Below, in pieces: positions 8,775 through 18,000 of a stretch of DNA of 64,000 bases. The notes below the pieces were generated by a model that saw nothing but the letters and a program-made list of their open reading frames with translations, searched no databases and was not told where the DNA came from. The DNA comes from Pseudovibrio sp. M1P-2-3. Its GTDB lineage: Bacteria; Pseudomonadota; Alphaproteobacteria; Rhizobiales; Stappiaceae. The stretch spans positions 2,811,001 through 2,875,000 of the forward strand of contig NZ_JARRCW010000001.1 of the NCBI RefSeq assembly GCF_031501865.1, written 5' to 3'. Numbering within the stretch: position 1 is the stretch's first letter; every line of letters begins with the position of its first letter. The position numbers were made by a program, and so were the translations under genes.

Positions 8775-10907
8775 GTGAATAGTTCACTGACTAATATAAG
8801 CAGTCACCATGAAAATGCAGAACTGTTCAGAGCCTTAACGAGCCCGCAGAAAGTTGCTTTCTTTGGCGCGTCCGATGATCCCAGCCGAATAGGCGGGCGG
8901 CCTCTTGCCTACACATTACGTTCCAAATTCTCCGGCGAGTTATTACCCATTAACCCCAGACGCAGCACAGTACAGGGCCTCAAAGCCTATAGTTCAGCTG
9001 AAGACATCAACACTGCAATTGATCTAGCAATAATAACCGTTCCTGCCCCGTTCGTTGCCGAGAGTGTCCGGCAAGTGGCCAACAAAGGTGCACGCGTTGC
9101 TGTGATATTTGCTGCCGGTTTTGCTGAAGTAGGGGAGCAGGGTCTTCACATGCAGCAAGAACTCATCCAAATCAGTCGCTCAACCGGCATCCGTTTGGTT
9201 GGGCCCAATTGTTTAGGGATCATCAACGCACGCAACGGTCTTATGGGAACCTTCGGAGGAGCTGCTCTTCTCCCCAATGACAACCCGGGAGGATTTACAT
9301 TAATCAGCCAATCTGGGGCTTACGGGGCTCACTCTTATGTTGCCGCATTGAAGCATGGTGCCCGCCCCGGTATGCTGCTATCAACGGGGAATGAAGCGGA
9401 CCTAGGCGTTCCGGATTTCATCCAAATGGCTGTAGATGACCCACTAACACATGTTATCGGCTGCTATGCCGAGGGCATTTCAGATGGCCCAAAGCTAATA
9501 GGAGCATTGGAAGCGGCTCGGGAAGCACGTAAACCGGTTCTGTTTATGAAAGTTGGCCGTTCCGATGTTGGTGCGACAGCAGCTGCATCCCACTCGGCTT
9601 CCCTAGCTGGTGAGGACAACGTCTTTGATGCAGTCCTTGCGCAAACTGGTGCTCAAAGAATGTCATCGACCGAACATATGGTCGACGTGGCCAAAGCCGC
9701 CATTCCTCGAATATATCCAGCTGGCCGACGCCTTGGAATCTTTACGATCTCTGGCGGAGGCGGAGTACTCATGGCAGATACAGCTGAAGATGAAGGGTTG
9801 GAAGTCCCCCCCCTTCCAGAGGCGGTCCAAGAGCAGCTCAAACACCTGAACCCGATGGCATCCCCAAGAAACCCAGTGGATGTTACAGCCCATATACTTA
9901 ATGATCCCTCCTCCATTGAGCCAACCATAAGGGCAATGTTCAATGAGGGCGCCTACGACGCCATCATTGCATACTGGTCTACAATCAGCCTAACCCCTGA
10001 GAAACTCAAAAAATGTATAGCGGAAGTAGATAAAGGATTAGCCGGTCAGGCCTCTCATTTGTTATTCCATGATGTTAATCCCGCCAATGTTCTTGAGGAA
10101 ATAATTGGAGACGGGCACTTCCCCGTCTTTGAGGACCCGACCAGAGCCGTTCACGCCATGGCTACCCTTATGCGGTTTGGAGAGGCTTTCAACCAAACCA
10201 CAACAAAGTGGCACGATCGACAAGCAAACCTCTCTTCCAAGGTCTCTTTACCTATCGGTTCCATTTCAGAAAGAGAGGCAAAAAATATTCTTGCGGAAGC
10301 TGGTGTGCCAATGGTTCAGGATCGCTTCGCGAAAACGCCCAAAGAGGCGAGGAAAGCCGCAGAAGAACTAGGGGGGGTACTAGCGCTTAAAATCGTCTCT
10401 CCAGATATCGTGCATAAATCCGATGTGGGGGGAGTTGCTCTAAACACCTCACCTGAACAAGTAGAAGAAGTCAGTAGAAGCTTAATAGAGGTTGTCTCCC
10501 ACAAGGCACCAAATGCAACAATTGAAGGCATTCTACTTAGCCCAATGATTGAGGATGGAGTTGATTGCATTCTTGGCTCTCGACTTGACCCCGTTTTCGG
10601 ACCAGTGGTTGTTTTTGGTCTTGGAGGCATATTCACGGAAGTTATAGAGGATGTTGCATTCCGCTTGGCCCCTGTAACTCAAAAGGAAGCCAAAGAGATG
10701 ATAAAAAGCTTAAAGGGCGCGCCTCTCTTAAAAGGTGCTCGAGGACAACCTCCGGCAAATGAAGGTGCCTTGGTAGATGCAATTGTCGCATTTTCCCAGT
10801 TAATCGCAACTGCAGGAAACCAACTTGAAAGTGCAGAAATTAACCCACTCAGAGCCTTGCCCAGCGGCGTCCTAGGCCTTGACGCAGTTATTCAACTGAA
10901 ACCATAG
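8775..10907 (+). CDS. Acyl-CoA synthetase, NDP-forming (acetate-CoA ligase, ADP-forming type)
   Basis: The 710-residue protein fuses the alpha and beta parts of NDP-forming acyl-CoA synthetases. An N-terminal CoA-binding Rossmann domain (VAFFGASDDPSRIGGRP, about residues 24-150) is followed by a succinyl-CoA-ligase-like domain carrying LISQSGAYG. Next is the conserved SHSASLAG segment, with the probable phosphorylated His near residue 273. The C-terminal ATP-grasp domain (about 490-705) contains LALKIVSPDIVHKSDVGGV and VFGLGGIFTEV. The reaction interconverts acyl-CoA, NDP and phosphate with acid, CoA and NTP. The GTG start at 8775 is preferred because GAGGAG sits six bases before it; the frame is open upstream to a TTG at 8646. 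The acyl substrate is unknown, and the gene is not in an evident operon. Confidence 0.88.
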   Translation: MNSSLTNISSHHENAELFRALTSPQKVAFFGASDDPSRIGGRPLAYTLRSKFSGELLPINPRRSTVQGLKAYSSAEDINTAIDLAIITVPAPFVAESVRQVANKGARVAVIFAAGFAEVGEQGLHMQQELIQISRSTGIRLVGPNCLGIINARNGLMGTFGGAALLPNDNPGGFTLISQSGAYGAHSYVAALKHGARPGMLLSTGNEADLGVPDFIQMAVDDPLTHVIGCYAEGISDGPKLIGALEAAREARKPVLFMKVGRSDVGATAAASHSASLAGEDNVFDAVLAQTGAQRMSSTEHMVDVAKAAIPRIYPAGRRLGIFTISGGGGVLMADTAEDEGLEVPPLPEAVQEQLKHLNPMASPRNPVDVTAHILNDPSSIEPTIRAMFNEGAYDAIIAYWSTISLTPEKLKKCIAEVDKGLAGQASHLLFHDVNPANVLEEIIGDGHFPVFEDPTRAVHAMATLMRFGEAFNQTTTKWHDRQANLSSKVSLPIGSISEREAKNILAEAGVPMVQDRFAKTPKEARKAAEELGGVLALKIVSPDIVHKSDVGGVALNTSPEQVEEVSRSLIEVVSHKAPNATIEGILLSPMIEDGVDCILGSRLDPVFGPVVVFGLGGIFTEVIEDVAFRLAPVTQKEAKEMIKSLKGAPLLKGARGQPPANEGALVDAIVAFSQLIATAGNQLESAEINPLRALPSGVLGLDAVIQLKP

Positions 10908-11011
10908 GGCAACGAGCATCCAAAACCGGACTACCAGTCTTCAAACCGAGGTTCATAGAAGTGCAATAAACGGCGAGCGGATCGCACATTAAGTTTTGTG
11001 AGACGCTCACT

Positions 11012-14000
11012 TCAAAGCAACGATGTTTTTTGCTGGCCTGATGGGGAAATTTTGTCTTTATCCATTACCGATAGTTCATTCGTGACCCCTCGTTTCCAAC
11101 CGGAAGTAAGGCAATTACATGTCTCAATAATCTCTTTTAGGAAGCTTTCTTGAGCATCCCGATCTAACAGTTGTAAACTTTGATATTTTTCCCACAACGG
11201 TCGGTAGTGCCCTTCTGAGCATATATTTTTCATCTGCATGACAATCTCCCGAACTTTCATTCCAAAGTCCTCATTGGAAATCTGTTGCGCCTGCAGTGAT
11301 TCCAAATGTTCCTTGCTTAACTTTTTAAGAGTATTAACGCGTTGCTGCCTGGTATGAGGACCCTGCTCCGTTTCAACAAAAGCAGACTTGCTGGCTTCAT
11401 TAGTAAGAGTCCCGAGCGTTGCATCTCCCCGAGTATTGGCGGCCTGCTCCACAATAGCCTGTGAGATCGCCCTGACCAAGGGCTGCAGCGCTATCGGCTT
11501 GGTTAAAATGGCGGTCGCCCCCACATTGTAAAGCCTTTCATGTTGCTCTTTCATAATATGAGCAGTTAAGGCTATAATGGGAACGCTCGCTAAATCATCA
11601 CTTCGTGAACGGATGGCCTTAATTGCTTCTTCGCCCCCCATTATCGGCATAGTAGAGTCCATTAGAACAAGTTGGAAGTACCCCTTCTCCAACACTTCAA
11701 CCGCCTCCTTCCCATTATTGGCAGTCTCCACCTGACAGGAAACTTTCTTCAAAAGCTCAACAGCAACCAACTGATTGGTCTTGTTATCCTCTGCAAGTAA
11801 GATACGTGTTCCTCGAATAATCTCTCGGTCCATCTCAGAAATCTCTTGCATTTTCTCCTCTTTCTGGAGTTGCTCTGCATGGACCATTGGTAGCTCAAAC
11901 CAAAATACACTCCCCTCCCCCGGAACGGATTGAATACCGATCTCGCCTCCCATCCCTTCAACAATCTCTTGTGATACAGCCAGACCAAGCCCGATTCCAT
12001 CCGTTTTCCGAGCTTGAGAATTATCTATAGTTTCAAACTTTTGAAAAATACTTGCTTGTTTTTCCCAGGGAATTCCTATGCCCGTATCAACAACTGCAAA
12101 TCTAATTGTTATGCCGTCTTTATTTTCACCACGACTTTCCGCCTGCATGGTAACAGACCCTTCGTGCGTAAATTTAAGGGCATTGCCAACAAGGTTTATG
12201 AGAACCTGCCTGAGCCTCCCACCATCAGTTGCAATAAACTCCGGTAAACTCTCATTGATATTGACCAGTAGCTGTAATCCTTGATCACGAGCTTTAGGCA
12301 TCAAGAGGTCTCTAACGCCATTCACCAAATGGCGAAGGGAAATCGCCTCCTCCCTAAACTCCAATTTTCCCGCCTCCAATTTTGACAGGTCTAAAATATC
12401 ATTTAAAATCTGTAGGAGCGCGTAGGCAGAGTTCAAGGAAGTATTAATCAGATTATTATGTTGTTCGCTAAGCTGGTCTTCTTTGATGATGTTTAAAAGA
12501 CCAATGATCGCATTGAGTGGATTACGTATTTCGTGGCTCATCATTGCAAGGAAACTTGCCTTTGCGTTGCTGGCGGCTTCCGCTTGATCTCTGGCAATCA
12601 GCAAAGCTTGGGTATCATTTGTCTGCTTGGTGATATCACGTATAAAAGAATAGAAACGCCTACCGTCAATCGTATCCGCCGCACTCATGGTGAATTCAAT
12701 AATAAGTTCTTCGCCTTTAATTGAATTCCCCTTGGCTTGCATCCTTTCCGACCCTGCCTGAGTAATCTGATCACGTTTCAAACGATCCAAATTTTCGAGA
12801 TACTGGTCTCCACTACTTTCCCTAAATAACAGAGTATGGGCTTGCTGGCCCAGCGCATCGTCTCTTTTAAGGCCGAATACACGCTCGGCGGATGGGTTGA
12901 ACTCAACAATCTCATCTCGCACATTAACACCAATAACTGCATCATTGGCAGTTTGAAAAACCGACTGCAATTCGGAAGTACGCTGCTCCACCTCTATTTC
13001 ACGCAGGCGTAAATCCGTCACATCCCTGCGATACCCAACAATTTGCCCTTCTGGAGTTTTTCGCTCATAAACTCGGATCCAGGTTCCGTCGTCCAACTCC
13101 TGAAGCATCTCACCTGATTGATTGCGGTGTTCTTCCAGTCGTTTTTCTATCCATTCTCCCAAAGGTATCCCCTTGGTATTGTATTGTCCTCGCAAAGCCC
13201 CTTGCCGAATAATAAATTCAAATGTATTGCCCGGAACCAAAAGGTCGGCACTTGTCTTGTAAAGTTCTTGATAACGACGGTTACAAATGAGGAGTTTGTC
13301 CTCCCGATCAAACAAAACAAAGGCATCGGGAAGATAATTAATTGCACTGGCCAACTGCTGCTGAGCAGACACAGCCTCTTGCTCAACAGCCAGTCGCTGG
13401 GAAATATCTCTAATAATTACTGAAAAGGACTGCGTTTTATTGGCAATAAATTCGGAAAAAATCAGCTCCGCCGGAAAGGTATCCCCATTCACTGCTTGTC
13501 CTTCCGCCGTTAACACAGTACCTAGAAGCTCTCCTGAGTTTTTCTTAAAAAGGTCTTCATAGTCCCATTGAAAAAAAAGTGAGGAGAGTTGGGTTCCAAT
13601 CAAACGAGACGCATTCGTCGAAAATAGTGTGCCCGCCGCATAGTTTGCCGTATCAATTTTTCCGATTTGATCAGTTGTGATAATTCCATCTGCCGCACTC
13701 ATTAATATGGCATTGATGCGCGCTTCCTTTGCTTGTGAGCGGATAACAGCCTCTTCTACCAGTTGTCGTTGAGCCCTTTCTTTCTCTTCCAGTGCACTTA
13801 AGTCCGCATTGGCCTGCGAGACACGCCGTGAATGGAGAGCCCACAACGCCCCAAGAATAAGGAGCGTCAACAAAACAAATAGAATTGCCGCCCGCTGCTG
13901 GATAGCTTCAAACTGCCCAGTTTGCGGAACCTCACCCTCCACCATAATAATTGGCCACCCCTCAAGTGGCAAAACGGCTAATTCTTCAATTATACTTTGA

Positions 14001-14629
14001 CTGTCGCTTTCCAGCTCTCTCATCAAAAACAAAACACTGTCAAAATTTCGATTTGCAAACTGCTTTTGCAAGACACTTGGACTAAGTGTACTCTGTTGAT
14101 TGCCAAAAAAGTCATCAACGGCAACATGCTTATCATGCGAATGATGTTCTTCACTAACTAAGTGCTTACCAAGCACTTTACTCACCAAGCCGGAGTAGTG
14201 CCTTTCCTCATCGTGAATGGGCCCATAAGCTTTGTCCCCGATAAAAACACGCTCCCCCATCCGCGACAGATGATTTTTATCAATGTAGATGCGATTAACT
14301 TGGTAGTCTCCATGTATGCCCGGTATGCGTAGGTTTGACCTTTCATGGAGCTCTTCAAGAAATGGAAGAAGGCGTCCTTCAATAGCTTCCAAATGAAAAA
14401 GAAATTCAAGCTGGTTATGCAAGGATCGCTCTACGTTGGAGACGCGCTCCCCATATGCATAGTCTCTCAGAGAGTGATAGATGAAGTACTGTGCTCCCAG
14501 TATCAAAACCACAAATCCGGCCATGAGAACAAGCCATAACTTGCTGTTTTTTTGAAAAAAAACAGCAACTACACTCTTGTTTCCTGCAGGCTTTACAGAT
14601 TTCTTTCTGATTTTTTTCTGCATGCACAA
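11012..14629 (-). CDS. Membrane hybrid sensor histidine kinase / response regulator
   Basis: The 1205-residue protein has a transmembrane segment at about 31-53, a periplasmic sensor region to about 245, and a second membrane helix at about 246-266. Two or three PAS domains follow (about 300-675). HisKA has MMSHEIRNPLNAI with the phospho-accepting His near 699. HATPase_c has the N box LINLVGNALKF and the DTGIGIP and GIGLGLAVS glycine motifs. A receiver domain follows from about 935 (RILLAEDNKTNQ), with the phosphorylatable Asp in VLMDSTMP near 990. About 150 residues after the receiver match no domain I recognise. The periplasmic loop holds a His-rich patch (HHSHDKH). No separate DNA-binding regulator is adjacent, so its output is unknown. 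Confidence 0.88.
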   Translation of the reverse strand: MCMQKKIRKKSVKPAGNKSVVAVFFQKNSKLWLVLMAGFVVLILGAQYFIYHSLRDYAYGERVSNVERSLHNQLEFLFHLEAIEGRLLPFLEELHERSNLRIPGIHGDYQVNRIYIDKNHLSRMGERVFIGDKAYGPIHDEERHYSGLVSKVLGKHLVSEEHHSHDKHVAVDDFFGNQQSTLSPSVLQKQFANRNFDSVLFLMRELESDSQSIIEELAVLPLEGWPIIMVEGEVPQTGQFEAIQQRAAILFVLLTLLILGALWALHSRRVSQANADLSALEEKERAQRQLVEEAVIRSQAKEARINAILMSAADGIITTDQIGKIDTANYAAGTLFSTNASRLIGTQLSSLFFQWDYEDLFKKNSGELLGTVLTAEGQAVNGDTFPAELIFSEFIANKTQSFSVIIRDISQRLAVEQEAVSAQQQLASAINYLPDAFVLFDREDKLLICNRRYQELYKTSADLLVPGNTFEFIIRQGALRGQYNTKGIPLGEWIEKRLEEHRNQSGEMLQELDDGTWIRVYERKTPEGQIVGYRRDVTDLRLREIEVEQRTSELQSVFQTANDAVIGVNVRDEIVEFNPSAERVFGLKRDDALGQQAHTLLFRESSGDQYLENLDRLKRDQITQAGSERMQAKGNSIKGEELIIEFTMSAADTIDGRRFYSFIRDITKQTNDTQALLIARDQAEAASNAKASFLAMMSHEIRNPLNAIIGLLNIIKEDQLSEQHNNLINTSLNSAYALLQILNDILDLSKLEAGKLEFREEAISLRHLVNGVRDLLMPKARDQGLQLLVNINESLPEFIATDGGRLRQVLINLVGNALKFTHEGSVTMQAESRGENKDGITIRFAVVDTGIGIPWEKQASIFQKFETIDNSQARKTDGIGLGLAVSQEIVEGMGGEIGIQSVPGEGSVFWFELPMVHAEQLQKEEKMQEISEMDREIIRGTRILLAEDNKTNQLVAVELLKKVSCQVETANNGKEAVEVLEKGYFQLVLMDSTMPIMGGEEAIKAIRSRSDDLASVPIIALTAHIMKEQHERLYNVGATAILTKPIALQPLVRAISQAIVEQAANTRGDATLGTLTNEASKSAFVETEQGPHTRQQRVNTLKKLSKEHLESLQAQQISNEDFGMKVREIVMQMKNICSEGHYRPLWEKYQSLQLLDRDAQESFLKEIIETCNCLTSGWKRGVTNELSVMDKDKISPSGQQKTSLL

Positions 14630-15094
14630 GCCACACTCTCTAAAACTCAGATGTCGCTGTGGGCAACATGAGGCTATAAGAATGTCAGAGACATTTTAAG
14701 AAACCACGTAGGAATATCGTTGACGCATATTTAAAGTGACACATAAGCCCGTAAGTATCACGAAGAAGCTACATATATTCAACTAGTTACACTCTCAAAC
14801 TTTTGCACGGCACCGATTAGTATTGGTGGATGTGACGGCTGTAATTCTTTTGTTCCCTTTGCCTGTAGCGAAACACGTAGCCACGATAGCCCGCGAAAAA
14901 GTCCTCACTCATTAGGCAAACCAAAAGTACCTACAAGGAAGGGAATCCACTCCAACTTAAAACTGTATACCCTACTTTCCATCCCATACACTCAAAGAAC
15001 AAAATAGGTACAAAGTATCTTGTATCCTTCCCCGATCCTGCTAAACATCAAATAAAAACATAGAGTTCGCCTGCTGCATCCAAGGGGTACAAGA
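14630..15094. other. Divergent intergenic region before the helicase-nuclease gene
   Basis: No gene, repeat or clear operator was recognised. It presumably carries promoters for the flanking kinase (minus) and helicase (plus) genes. Confidence 0.4.
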
Positions 15095-18000
15095 GTGTTA
15101 GATCAAATCACCGCGCCTGTAAAAAGTGTAAAACCAACCGTTTTTATTGATGCAGTTGTAGAGAGTACACTCCACTTTGCTGCTCTCCAAAATTCGCCCT
15201 CACTTTTTTCCTCAATCTGCCTGATCAATAGCACTCCCCATTCAGTGTTCAACATCACTGTTGAATTATCTTTTTCTCCCGATTTTGCCATTCCTAAAGG
15301 TTTTTTGGTGAGCCAAATTGAGCCATTTGGCCAGTTGGAACTGACTGACCTTTTCGTTCATTTTGACCAAAACTTTTGGAGGAACCTTGGTCAGAATGAA
15401 CTTGGAACTGCATGTTTTCGCTTATTGACTGATGACGGAGAATGCATTTTTGAAGATTTCAAGAAAATTGACTTGCTGCCCCGTTGTCACTGGGGTGGCT
15501 TTGAGGCTATGGGCGACTTAACAGCTAGTTTTGTTACTTCCAATGACCCTGCGCTCTCAAGTATTCTTCAGGTCGCAAGCGAAACACTTAAAAAATTTGG
15601 TTACCCCCCCGCATTAGATGGGTATAGAAGTGAGGACCCCAAACTATCTTATATGCTTGGTGCTTCTATTTGGTCGGCAATATCTGCTATGGGTCTTCTT
15701 CATACAGCCACACCAAAGAACTTTGTCAAAAATGGCCAGCCTGTCCGCCTTCCCTCAATGATAGACAATCAAGGGCTGGTTACGCCACTTGATAGTTCAT
15801 TACTATTTGCTTCCGCTCTTGAAGCAACAGGTCTTAATCCCCTACTTCTGTTCACTAATACTCACTGTTACTGCGGTTTCTGGTTACTTGATACCGGTTT
15901 TAGCGGGGCTATGGAAAAGGACCCCTTAGAACTGAGGAAAGCTCTTTCCGCAAGAGAGCTAATAGTTTTCGATCCATCCTTTGTCTCCCATTGGCCCGCG
16001 GAGCCGTTTCCTAAAGCAGTTATTGAAGCCCAGAAGTATTTGGAGGAAAACGGTGAACATTCGTTTGTCGGCGCAATTGACATTGCGCAGGCCAGATCCT
16101 ACGGGATTATGCCTCTTGAAGCCTCCAATAGCAGTAATCCTCAGCCCTCGGAGGCAGATGACAGGCAAAATGCAAATCCTTTGCCATTGCCGAAGCCACC
16201 CGGTTATGCTGATCTTCCAATCGAGACGATTGAAGTATCAACTCAGTCACCAAAAGATCGTGTAGCCCGGTGGCAAAATAAACTCCTAGATTTATCACTC
16301 AGAAACCGGCTACTGAACTTCAAGGCAACCAAGCAGACCATACCATTTTTCTGTGCAGACCTATCGCTTTTGGAGAGCCAGCTCACTCAAAATATAAAAC
16401 TGCAGATTAAGTCCTTTCGAGAAAAACAACGGCGTGGCAATACGGAAACTAAGTTTGACAAAATCAAAGCAAGGGATGCCCTTACTCGCAAAGAGCTGAT
16501 CTCATCACTGGAACAAGCAGAACTGAGTGCTCGCACCATTGAGCTATTTCGCCGCGCCAAAAGCGATATCAATGAGGGAGGAACCAATACCCTCTTTCTT
16601 GCGATGGGATTTTTGAGTTGGAAACGGCAAGCTGACGATGAGATCACCTATAAAGCTCCGCTTCTTCTCATCCCCATCAAGCTGGAGCGCAAAAGTACAA
16701 CAAACCGATTTTCGTTAGAAATCCACGAGGATGAAGTTCGTTTCAACGACACTTTGGCAGAATTTTTGAAACGGGACTTTGCCCTACAACTCCCTTCCTT
16801 CGACAAACACCTGTCCAATAGTGAGGGTACTCTGGATGTCCCGCTCATTCTGGAAATGATCAGAAGAGTTGTGCGGGATATTTCGGGGTTTGAGGTCTTG
16901 GAAGAAACTGCACTCTCAACATTCTCGTTTGCCAAATATCTCATGTGGCAGGATATGGTAGCGCGTACCAAGAAGCTTCGCCAAAACAGAGTGGTTAAAC
17001 ACCTGATTGACAATCCAGATCAAGCTTTTGAGAGTTCCAGCGATACCGCCCTTCCAGTTGCCAGCGAAATCGACAGGTATTACCGCCCACATGATATTGT
17101 TGTTCCTTTGCCAACGGATTCCTCGCAGTTAACAGCAGTCATGGCGGCCCATGAGGGCAAGGATTTTATTTTGGTTGGACCTCCAGGTACGGGAAAAAGC
17201 CAAACAATTACAAACATCATTGCCCAGTGCTTGTCTCACGGTAAAACTGTCCTCTTTGTTGCGGAAAAAACAGCAGCACTGGACGTAGTTTACCGGCGCC
17301 TGAAAGAAAACGGCCTTGGGAACCACTGCCTTGAGTTGCATTCCAATAAAGCTGACCGGAAACAGTTTCTCAGCCAGCTGAAAACGGCTTGGGACAATAC
17401 TCCACCATATGACGATGAAGATTGGAGCCTGATAAACGAACATCTTGAAATACATCGTGACCACTTGAATGAGTATGTGGAAACCCTTCACCAGAAGGCT
17501 CCTAACGGTTTATCTGTTTTTCGTGCACTCGGGCTCTCAATCAAAAATGCAGACAAGGCTCTTCCAAAACTGGATTGGGAGGAAGATCGCACACATAGTG
17601 AAGCGGGAATGCGGCTTCTGAGAAGTATTATTACAGATATTGCGCGGGTTCATAAGCACGTTACACCCATACCAGCTCTTGAGTATATCAGTATTACAGA
17701 CTGGTCTGTTCGCTGGCAGGAGGAGCTTCTTAACAGGTCGCGTGACCTACATGAGGTGACAGTCAACCTTGAAAAGTTCTGTCTTCAATTTCGTGAAGCC
17801 AGTGGCGTTTCACAGAGTACGGGTCTGCACCGCTCCGGTTTGCAACGGTTATCTCAATTTGCTCAGGCTATTTCGAGCCTTAATGGAGAAAATTTCTCTC
17901 TTATTTTTGAGGCTGACTTTCCTGCCTTATATAAATCCGCAGGTTCACTGGAAGAGCAGATTTCACGTTATCGCCGAGCGGAACAAAGGTTGGCAGCCGC

